From Pseudorhodoplanes sp. (GTDB taxonomy: Bacteria > Pseudomonadota > Alphaproteobacteria > Rhizobiales > Xanthobacteraceae), in NCBI GenBank assembly GCA_008933495.1, contig WBUW01000033.1:1-13600 (forward strand): a DNA stretch of 13,600 nucleotides, written 5' to 3'. Made by a program: the position numbers and the translations under genes. Every line of letters begins with the position of its first letter. The first letter of the stretch is position 1. This document shows positions 1-5,513 of the stretch, in pieces. Below the pieces are notes generated by a model. That model was not told the origin of the DNA, ran no database searches, and saw only the letters and a list, made by a program, of their open reading frames with translations.

Positions 1-2
1 GC

Positions 3-1058
3 CTATGGCTTCGCAGGCCTTTTCCTTTTCCCGGCGAGCGTGGGCCGCCGGCCGGCGGCGCCCGACAGGCCCCTTCGCAAACGGGCAAGGTCGGAGGGAA
101 GTTCCGAACGAAAGCTCATTTCTTCGCCGGTGACCGGGTGCTCGAACCCGAGGATGTGGGCGTGGAGGGCCTGCCGGCCGAGGCTTTCCAGGGCCGCGCG
201 GGCGGCCGCCGGCAGGAGCGCCGCCTTGGTCTTGAAGCCCGCGCCATAGACCCCATCGCCCAGAAGCGGATGCCCGCTATGGGCAAGGTGGACCCGAATC
301 TGGTGGGTGCGGCCGGTCTCGAGCCGGCAGGCGACAAGGCTCGCGGCCGGCTTGCCGTCGGTGCCGGGATAGGTTTCCAGCACGCGCCAATGGGTCAGCG
401 CCTCGCGCCCGCCCGGCCGCACCGCCATCTTGTCGCGGGCGTGCGGATGGCGGTCGATCGGGGCCTCGATCGTCCCCCGCGGCCGCGACAGGGCGCCCCA
501 CACGAAAGCGAGATATTCACGCACCAGCGGCCCCCCGCCGCGGCCGTGCCCGGCGAATTGCGCGGCGAGCCCGTGGTGGGCGCGGTCGTTCTTGGCGACC
601 ACGAGCAGGCCGGTCGTGTCCTTGTCGAGCCGGTGGACGATGCCCGGCCGCCTCACCCCGCCGATGCCCGACAGCGACGTGCCGCAATGGGCGATCAGGG
701 CGTTCACCAGCGTCCCGCCGGCGTGGCCGGCAGCCGGATGCACGACCAGATCCTTCGGCTTGTCGATGACGATCAGGTCGGCGTCCTCGTAGACCACGGC
801 GAGCGGGATCGCTTCGCCCTGCGGTTCGGCCTCCCCCGCCGGGGGGATCGCGACCGCGACCTGGTCGCCGGCGTTGACGCGCTGGCCGGGATCGCGGATG
901 GTCCGCCCGCCGACCGTGACCGCGCCGCCGAGGATGAGCGCCTTGAGGCGCGTGCGCGAGAGGCCCGCGATCCGCGCCGCCAGCACGCGGTCGAGGCGCG
1001 CGCCGTTGTCCGCGGCGGCGATCGTCACCGTTTCAATACGCTCGTCCCTATCCGGCAT
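3..1058 (-). CDS. rluD: RluD-like 23S rRNA pseudouridine synthase
   Basis: Enzyme of the RluA/RluD family, which isomerises specific uridines to pseudouridine; RluD acts on helix 69 of 23S rRNA in the cytoplasm. The 351-residue product has an N-terminal S4 RNA-binding region (about residues 19-75, with RLDRVLAARI and SRTRLKALI) followed by the catalytic domain. The family signature HRLDKDTTGLLV lies at residues 142-153, with the expected catalytic Asp at 145. RLETGRTHQIRVHLAHSGHP, further on, is the other conserved block. Length is normal for RluD (about 320-350); a short Gly-rich insertion (HGRGGGP) sits before REYLAFVWG. The stop (TAG) is at 3-5, so the gene is complete. The ATG at 1058 overlaps the start of the divergent gene by two bases, and no strong Shine-Dalgarno is visible. 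RluD rather than another RluA paralogue is likely from the full S4 domain, but specificity is inferred. Confidence 0.93.
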   Translation of the reverse strand: MPDRDERIETVTIAAADNGARLDRVLAARIAGLSRTRLKALILGGAVTVGGRTIRDPGQRVNAGDQVAVAIPPAGEAEPQGEAIPLAVVYEDADLIVIDKPKDLVVHPAAGHAGGTLVNALIAHCGTSLSGIGGVRRPGIVHRLDKDTTGLLVVAKNDRAHHGLAAQFAGHGRGGGPLVREYLAFVWGALSRPRGTIEAPIDRHPHARDKMAVRPGGREALTHWRVLETYPGTDGKPAASLVACRLETGRTHQIRVHLAHSGHPLLGDGVYGAGFKTKAALLPAAARAALESLGRQALHAHILGFEHPVTGEEMSFRSELPSDLARLRRGLSGAAGRRPTLAGKRKRPAKP

Positions 1059-1395
1059 GGCTCACACGTCCGACGACGACCCTCCTCTCGATCCGGCCGC
1101 GCAGCGCATCGTCGACAAGGTGCGCTGGCTGATGCTGCTGTCCGGCGTTGCCACGATGCTGGGCATTGCCGTGGTGCTCGGGGTTGTGGGCTATCGGGTT
1201 TTTCGCAGCGAGGGAAGCCTGGCACCCGCCGACGCGGTGGCGCTCATCCCCAAGAACGCGAAAATCCTTTCGGTTGCGCCCTCGGAAGACCGCATCGTGG
1301 TGACGGTGGACGTGGCCGGCGCGACCGAAATCCGCACTTTCGATCTGCGCAGCTTGCGCCCGACCGGGCGGCTGCGTTTTGCGAGCGAGCCGTGA
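1057..1395 (+). CDS. Small membrane protein, DUF6476-like
   Basis: A 112-residue protein of unknown function. I chose the ATG at 1057 (MAHTSDDDPPLDPAAQRIVD) because an N-terminal stretch of about 40 residues, rich in Asp and Pro, then leads into one clear membrane helix (about residues 25-45, LMLLSGVATMLGIAVVLGVV), followed by YRVFRSEG and a compact, probably soluble beta-rich domain (ILSVAPSEDRIVVTVD, TEIRTFDLRSLRPTGRL). The frame stays open further upstream, but that part lies antisense inside the pseudouridine synthase gene and looks like a shadow. Single-pass proteins of this kind, named DUF6476 in alphaproteobacteria, often sit beside rluD; I recognise the pattern from memory rather than by search. 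The start codon overlaps that of rluD (CATG at 1056-1059), so each gene's promoter must lie inside the other's coding sequence. No good ribosome binding site is visible. Function unknown. Confidence 0.8.
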   Translation: MAHTSDDDPPLDPAAQRIVDKVRWLMLLSGVATMLGIAVVLGVVGYRVFRSEGSLAPADAVALIPKNAKILSVAPSEDRIVVTVDVAGATEIRTFDLRSLRPTGRLRFASEP

Positions 1396-1403
1396 GATGC
1401 CCG

Positions 1404-1442
1404 GGACAGGTCATACCAAGCGTGTTTGATCTCGACCTGTCC
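1404..1442. terminator. Hairpin after the DUF6476 gene
   Basis: A perfect 9-bp inverted repeat, GGACAGGTC (1404-1412) and GACCTGTCC (1434-1442), starts eight bases after the stop codon of the small membrane protein. The loop is 21 bases and there is no T tract directly after it, so it is not a textbook intrinsic terminator. Its place between two convergent genes makes a termination or mRNA-end stabilising role reasonable. It could also be part of the neighbouring dispersed repeat. Confidence 0.4.
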
Positions 1443-1447
1443 GCACT

Positions 1448-1535
1448 GTCATTGCCGGGCTTGACCCGGCAATCCATCATCTTGAGACGACTCTTCTTTT
1501 TTGCGACGGATGCGCGGGTCAGGCTCGCGCGTGAC
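1448..1535. repeat. Paired palindromic REP-like intergenic repeat
   Basis: Two hairpins in tandem. The first is a perfect 9-bp stem, ATTGCCGGG (1451-1459), loop CTTGA, CCCGGCAAT (1465-1473). The second, GCGCGGG (1512-1518), loop TCAGG, CTCGCGC (1524-1530), pairs over 7 bp with one G-T. The block opens with GTCA (1448) and closes with TGAC (1532-1535). ATCCATC at 1472-1478 is partly complementary to GACGGAT at 1505-1511, so the whole unit can fold as one cruciform. This layout and wording match the dispersed palindromic repeats I know from Bradyrhizobium-type genomes. It lies between convergent genes, where it may act as a bidirectional terminator. No second copy is in the window. Confidence 0.75.
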
Positions 1536-1560
1536 CGGTCGGAAATTGGCGCCGGTGGTA

Positions 1561-3576
1561 TCAGGTCGCCTGCTCGAACATCCGCTCGATCGGCAACCCT
1601 TCCCCGGCTTGCAGCCGCAGGTCGCGCAGCGAGAACGATTGCGTGTTGAGAATCTTCGACAGCGTCGTGCCTTGCGCCGTCGATATGAGGCGCTGCAATT
1701 CCTTGCGCGTGCGGGTTTCCGCAAGCTCGATGGGGCGGCGTTCGTTCGAGCGCCGAAAGCCCCTCGCATTCCGCGAGTCGAGAGTCAGCAGATTCTCCGC
1801 CACCTCGATCCGGCCCGCAGCCTGCCCGCCCGACAGGCCGGGGAAAAGGGCAAAAGTCAGCTCCGCCGCGTCCTCCAGCGCGTCCGCCGGCACCGTGTCG
1901 AACGACCGGATGACAGCCCCGATCACGGCGTCGAAAGCGGCCTTGTAGTCACGCAGCGCGATCACGCTGAACTGGATGTTCAGCTTCTCGAATTCCTGGT
2001 CGAGCAGGCGCCTGAAATTCTGCTCCTGTGCAAAATAATCGAGAATGTCCCGCTCGCTGTCGAACCACTCGTCTTGTGAGCGGCGGTCGAACTCGGCGAA
2101 GAATTCCGTAAGCTCCGGATGCGCGCCCGATGCGACGCCTTCGAGCAGGCGGACGAGCACGTCCACCGGATTGACGCCGTAGAGCGCGCCGAGCTTCAGA
2201 AGCGGCTTGTAGACCTCGATATTCCAGCAGTAATCGACGAGGAAATGCAGCTTCCGCAGATAGAAGAGCTGGTCCTCCGAAATCAGCTCGGTGGCGCGCA
2301 GGCTCTCCTCATATTCGAACACGCGAATTTCCGTGCCATCCGGCGCGCGATAGATGCCGGCGTCACCGTGAATGAGCCGGTAGCGCGTGCGGAACCTGAA
2401 TCGCTCCCGCGTTTCCTGCGAATTGGTCTCGGCGCCCGCAAGGAGCCGCATATTGTGGTTGGCGATCACGTCGACGCCGAGATTCATCAGTATGCGAAGG
2501 GCGGCAAGGTGCGATTCCAGGGTCTCGCCCGGCAGCGGCACGATCAGGTCGGAATAGGTGCGGCTGCCGATGCGATGGAACTTGCGTTGATATTGTTCGT
2601 AGGTGTCAATCGAGATGTTGTCGCGCTTGATGTGCTTGAGCACATCGTCGTCGAGGCTCTGCACCGCCATGACGGGAACGGTCATGTCGCCCAGGATTTC
2701 GCCGATCACGAGATTGCGGTCGGTGACGTTCTTGGCGAGCCAGACATGGCATTTCTCGGGAACGCCGCGCGCGTCGCGGACCGCGCGGATCGCCTTCGCG
2801 AGCTCGATGTCGCGCGGCAGGATGCCGAAATTGGCGTCGCAGACGATCCAGTTGCGCGCGTCCGAGCGCGCGCCGACATAGCGGATTTCCTCAAGCGACT
2901 GGTCGAGATCGATGCGCCGCACGAGATCTTTCGAGGCCGAGCCCCAGGCGCAGAACGTGCACTGGAACGGGCAGCCGCGATTGGTCTCGAACAGCGGGAT
3001 CATGCCGGCCGCGAGAAACTCGTCGAGCGCGCCGGACAGATAGGGCGAGGGCAGGTGCTCGATGATCTTCTTGAGCGGGCGCTCCGCGGTCGCGCGCAAT
3101 GCGCCGCCCTCGCGCCAGGCAAGGTTGGAGGGCAGCGCGGAGAAGTCGCGCGAGCCGGCGCGATGCCACGAGATCAGTTCGCTGAACGGCTCTTCGCCAC
3201 TGTCGACGACAAGGAAATCGAGATAGTCGTGGCGTTCGAGGAAGGCGATGCGGCGAGCGGGCTCGGGATCGAGATTGGGGCCGCCGGCGACGATCAGCGC
3301 GCCGGGCAGGACGCGGCGCACATGGCGGCCGATCTGCAGGTTGAGGTTCTGGTTCCAGCCATAATTGGCGAAGCCAACGATCTCGGGACGCTCGGCGTGC
3401 AGAGCCGCCAGGAAGCGTTCCGGGTGCTTGAACAGGCGGATATCGACGTTCTTGCCGTGGGCATGGTCGGCATAGGCCTTGATGTAGCCGATGCTCAGAG
3501 GCATTGGCAGCGAGCGGTCCGAAACCGAATAAGTATGGGCGAGATCGGCAAGAAAGATCCGGGTCGCTGCGCTCAT
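1561..3576 (-). CDS. Orphan radical SAM protein, B12-binding-like N-term
   Basis: A 671-residue protein. Residues 1-135 form a Rossmann-like B12-binding type domain (PEIVGFANYGWNQNLNLQIG, ALIVAGGPNLDPEP, DFLVVDSGEEPF), but I see no DxHxxG motif, so base-off cobalamin binding through a His is doubtful. The radical SAM core starts near residue 193 with ETNRGCPFQCTFCAWGS; Cys 202, 206 and 209 make the CxxxCxxC site for the [4Fe-4S] cluster that splits S-adenosylmethionine. After it come WIVCDANFGILPRD, MAVQSLDDDVLKHIKRDN and DLIVPLPGETLESH, typical of the barrel. About 250 further residues match no domain I can name. The ATG at 3576 has a good ribosome binding site (GAGGA, about 5 bases upstream). 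The gene stands alone: no precursor peptide, methyltransferase or partner enzyme is nearby. Family membership is sure; the reaction is unknown. Confidence 0.85.
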   Translation of the reverse strand: MSAATRIFLADLAHTYSVSDRSLPMPLSIGYIKAYADHAHGKNVDIRLFKHPERFLAALHAERPEIVGFANYGWNQNLNLQIGRHVRRVLPGALIVAGGPNLDPEPARRIAFLERHDYLDFLVVDSGEEPFSELISWHRAGSRDFSALPSNLAWREGGALRATAERPLKKIIEHLPSPYLSGALDEFLAAGMIPLFETNRGCPFQCTFCAWGSASKDLVRRIDLDQSLEEIRYVGARSDARNWIVCDANFGILPRDIELAKAIRAVRDARGVPEKCHVWLAKNVTDRNLVIGEILGDMTVPVMAVQSLDDDVLKHIKRDNISIDTYEQYQRKFHRIGSRTYSDLIVPLPGETLESHLAALRILMNLGVDVIANHNMRLLAGAETNSQETRERFRFRTRYRLIHGDAGIYRAPDGTEIRVFEYEESLRATELISEDQLFYLRKLHFLVDYCWNIEVYKPLLKLGALYGVNPVDVLVRLLEGVASGAHPELTEFFAEFDRRSQDEWFDSERDILDYFAQEQNFRRLLDQEFEKLNIQFSVIALRDYKAAFDAVIGAVIRSFDTVPADALEDAAELTFALFPGLSGGQAAGRIEVAENLLTLDSRNARGFRRSNERRPIELAETRTRKELQRLISTAQGTTLSKILNTQSFSLRDLRLQAGEGLPIERMFEQAT

Positions 3577-3623
3577 TATTCCTCGCCGGCGTCTCGAAAG
3601 TCACGGATTGCGGATGCCAGGGA

Positions 3624-3651
3624 CCCTAGCAAACCTTTCGCCTTTGTGCAG
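3624..3651 (-). promoter_or_regulatory. Candidate promoter for the 1561-3576 gene
   Basis: On the minus strand CTGCAC (3651-3646) and CTAGGG (3629-3624) are 16 bases apart, about 48 bases before the ATG at 3576. They resemble the alphaproteobacterial -35 (CTTGAC) and -10 (CTATAT) only loosely. The call rests mainly on position in the only upstream gap. Confidence 0.25.
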
Positions 3652-3668
3652 GGGCGTCCCGCCCATGC

Positions 3669-3702
3669 GCCGGCCGGCGCGGACGCTTGCGTCCCGGCCG
3701 GC
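3669..3702. other. GC-rich hairpin over the tRNA promoter
   Basis: GCCGGCCG (3669-3676) pairs with CGGCCGGC (3695-3702). Inside, GGACGC (3681-3686) pairs with GCGTCC (3689-3694) around a TT loop, leaving a four-base GCGC bulge at 3677-3680. The 5' arm also lies in a perfect 14-base palindrome at 3668-3681. The structure covers the likely -35 of the tRNA gene. It has no T tract, so it is a poor terminator; it could be a cruciform or a protein-binding site, or a chance product of GC-rich DNA. Confidence 0.4.
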
Positions 3703-3714
3703 AGACAGCTATTT
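3686..3714 (+). promoter_or_regulatory. Likely promoter of tRNA-Glu
   Basis: CTTGCG (3686-3691) and CTATTT (3709-3714) are 17 bases apart and agree well with the alphaproteobacterial housekeeping pattern CTTGAC-N17-CTATAT. The -10 ends 12 bases before the mature tRNA 5' end, which leaves only a short leader, as expected for a tRNA gene. No experimental support. Confidence 0.45.
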
Positions 3715-3726
3715 GCTGGGTCAGAC

Positions 3727-3801
3727 GCTCCCTTCGTCTAGCGGTCAGGACGCGGCCCTCTCAAGGCTGAAACAGGGGTTCGATTCCCCTAGGGAGCGCC
3801 A
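3727..3801 (+). tRNA. tRNA-Glu, anticodon CTC
   Basis: A complete cloverleaf can be drawn. The acceptor stem is GCTCCCT (3727-3733) with AGGGAGC (3791-3797), the discriminator base is G3798, and the CCA is encoded (3799-3801). The D arm is GTCTAGCGGTCAGGAC. The anticodon stem is CGGCC (3753-3757) with GGCTG (3765-3769), including one G-T pair; the loop CTCTCAA puts CTC at 3760-3762, which reads GAG codons. The T arm is AGGGG, TTCGATT, CCCCT. The CTTCGTCTAG region and the T arm closely follow bacterial tRNA-Glu. The gene is transcribed away from the radical SAM gene. Its intact 3' end borders transposon debris, which suits a role as an integration target. Confidence 0.97.
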
Positions 3802-3915
3802 ATGATTTCAACGGCTTAATCGTCATTGGTCTCCGTCGTTCGCTTCGGCCGGCGAAAATTTCTCCGACTTGCGGCACGGATTCTCCAAGCGCTCCGGCAA
3901 ATTCGTCGTCCGTGA

Positions 3916-4050
3916 AAAGATCGTTCCAAGGCCATCGTAGCTGACGCGATCCTGAGTTTCGTCGAAAAGCATCGGATCGCACGATATCGGATTGCGCCCG
4001 GCGAGCCGACGCGGAACGGCCGTATCGAATCCTTCAACGGCCAGATGCGC
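3916..4050 (+). pseudogene. IS3-family transposase (OrfB) remnant
   Basis: This fragment encodes part of the integrase core of an IS3-family transposase. The reading frame runs SKAIVADAILSFVEKHRIAR, then YRIAPGEPTRNGRIESFNGQ, then MR, and closely follows the IS3 pattern YIxPGKPxxNxxxESFNGxxR. The Glu of IESFNG (codon 4027-4029) is the third residue of the DDE triad. The similarity stops after MR: the usual RDE(C/L)L continuation is replaced by unrelated sequence, although the frame stays open to a TGA at 4135-4137. Upstream it is cut by a TGA at 3913-3915, and the first two Asp residues and OrfA are absent. It is therefore a dead fragment. I see no terminal inverted repeats or target duplication. 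The rest of the gap after the tRNA (3802-3915) holds nothing I recognise. Confidence 0.75.
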
Positions 4051-4089
4051 AGCGGTTCAAAACAATCTGATCTGAAACATCCCGGGATC

Positions 4090-4116
4090 GGGCACCTTTG
4101 CTACGACCCGGTGCCC
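4090..4116 (-). terminator. Stem-loop across the operon's last stop codon
   Basis: GGGCACC (4090-4096) and GGTGCCC (4110-4116) form a perfect 7-bp stem with a 13-base loop containing the hemY-like TAG (4101-4103). On the minus strand no run of T follows, so a factor-independent terminator is uncertain. The position at the end of a long operon is the main support. Confidence 0.3.
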
Positions 4117-5513
4117 TTCAGCCGGCCCGCCGTATGATCCTGACGAAATGAACCAAACGTTGACGGTCTGCGTAATTGAGCGTCGACATCATCGGCCGTC
4201 TTGCGACCATGAGCGATGCAGGCGGCTACCGACACGCCATCAAGATAGTTGCCCGTCAGAAACAGTCCTGGCTGACGCTCGGAAATCCCGTTCAAAGCCG
4301 CGACGAGTTCACGATGTCCGACACGGTATTGTGGCAGTCCGCGCGGCCAATGGCGTACGCGCGCGAGAACCGGCTCGCCCCTGGCGTCAAGCAGCATCGC
4401 GAATTCGTGACGTGCGATATCGATCAGTTCGTCTGGCGCAAGCCGCGCAAGCTCCGGGGCGCGATCGCCGCCGATATAGGCCGCAAGCGACACGAAGCCG
4501 TCGGGCGCCCGATACCGAAACATCGTGGAGCAGAACAGCGATCCGTTCACCCGGCGATGCTCGCCGGTGGACGCCAGATAGCCGATCCCGTCGAGCGGAT
4601 GGGCAATCTGTGCCCGTTCATAGCCGAGGAAGACGACGGCGATGGGAGGCGCTGCGATTTGCGCGGCAGCCTTCGCCGCCGTCGCATCGACGTTGGCGAG
4701 CAATTCGGCTGCGACATGCGGCTGGGTGGCGATGACGACCGCGCGCGCGCGGATGCTGCCGGCTCCCGCCGTAGTGAGGACGAAGCCGTGCGGATGCGCC
4801 GCGATCCGCCGCACCGTGACGCCAACCTTGAGCCGGGAACCGAGCTGTGCGGCTAGGGCGGTTGGCAAGGTCCCGATTCCGTCTCGCCACGAGAACAGCC
4901 GCCGGGCTGGCATCCGCTTCCCCGACACGCGGCCGATGAATACGCCCCTGAGGATGGAGCCGTAATTGCTCTCGAGCTCGACCAACCGCGGAAATGTCGC
5001 CGCGACCGACAAGCTCTCGGCCGTTCCCGCAAACATGCCGCCGACGAGCGGATCAATCACGCGATCAGCGAATTCGTGGCCGAAGCGCCGCCGGCAGAAT
5101 GCCGCCACCGTTTCCTCCATTCCGGCGCCGCGGCTTGGAACGATCGCTTCGGCCAGCAAACGCAGGCGGCCGCGCTTCGACAGAAAATTGCTGGTTAGGA
5201 ATGCTAACGGATGAACGGCGATACCGTGCAGCCGGCCATCCGCCATGAGGTAGCGGCGTCGCACCCCTGGCTCGAGATCAACGCGGTCGTGCTCGGCCGT
5301 GAAGTATTGCGGCAGCAACGGGGTGGCGCCCGCGGCGACGACCGAGCTTGGCCCGTGTTCCATCAGGAACCCGTCGATGCGTTCGGATTGCGCTTTGCCC
5401 CCGGGGCGGGCGTGACGCTCGATCGCGATGACGCCATGACCCCGCCGCGCCAGATCGACAGCGGTTGACAACCCGGAAATTCCAGCGCCAATCACGGCGA
5501 CGTCGACGTCCAT
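4101..5513 (-). CDS. hemY: HemY-type protoporphyrinogen/coproporphyrinogen oxidase
   Basis: FAD enzyme that removes six electrons from a porphyrinogen to make a porphyrin, a late heme step. The 470 residues match the HemY/PPOX family throughout: FAD-binding VIGAGISGLSTAVDLARRG (residues 7-25), ARPGGKAQSERIDGFLMEHG (about 36-55), DRVIDPLVGGMFAGTAESLS in the middle, GIGTLPTALA, and GNYLDGVSVAACIAHGRKTA near the C-terminus (421-440). The start is the ATG at 5513, just before VDVAVIGAG; the 107 upstream in-frame codons lie inside the preceding gene. That gene's stop and this start share a base (TGATG), so translation is probably coupled. About 20 residues after the usual family end (RRPSTFGSF onward) run into the transposon debris. 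Most alphaproteobacteria use HemJ here, so an operon-borne HemY suggests transfer with the operon. HemY relatives may act on proto- or coproporphyrinogen; sequence alone does not decide. Confidence 0.9.
   Translation of the reverse strand: MDVDVAVIGAGISGLSTAVDLARRGHGVIAIERHARPGGKAQSERIDGFLMEHGPSSVVAAGATPLLPQYFTAEHDRVDLEPGVRRRYLMADGRLHGIAVHPLAFLTSNFLSKRGRLRLLAEAIVPSRGAGMEETVAAFCRRRFGHEFADRVIDPLVGGMFAGTAESLSVAATFPRLVELESNYGSILRGVFIGRVSGKRMPARRLFSWRDGIGTLPTALAAQLGSRLKVGVTVRRIAAHPHGFVLTTAGAGSIRARAVVIATQPHVAAELLANVDATAAKAAAQIAAPPIAVVFLGYERAQIAHPLDGIGYLASTGEHRRVNGSLFCSTMFRYRAPDGFVSLAAYIGGDRAPELARLAPDELIDIARHEFAMLLDARGEPVLARVRHWPRGLPQYRVGHRELVAALNGISERQPGLFLTGNYLDGVSVAACIAHGRKTADDVDAQLRRPSTFGSFRQDHTAGRLKGTGS

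Noticed and set aside
138..1649. Open frame of 503 codons on the plus strand
   Set aside because: It lies antisense to the RluD-like gene, runs through the DUF6476-like gene in another frame and through the intergenic repeats; its composition (Arg, Ala, Gly, His rich) is that of a GC shadow.
3577..3726. FNR/Anr-type site (TTGAT-N4-ATCAA) for anaerobic control
   Set aside because: No match in this gap; the control region of the molybdoenzyme operon lies upstream of its alpha gene, off the window.
2119..3741. Open frame of 540 codons on the plus strand, antisense to the orphan radical SAM gene
   Set aside because: No domain or motif, while the opposite strand has clear radical SAM motifs and a good ribosome site. 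It also runs into the tRNA. It is the codon-complement shadow usual in high-GC DNA.
3761..4037. Two 73-codon minus-strand frames after the tRNA
   Set aside because: One reads backward through the tRNA gene, and both are antisense to the IS3 fragment; no ribosome site or family.
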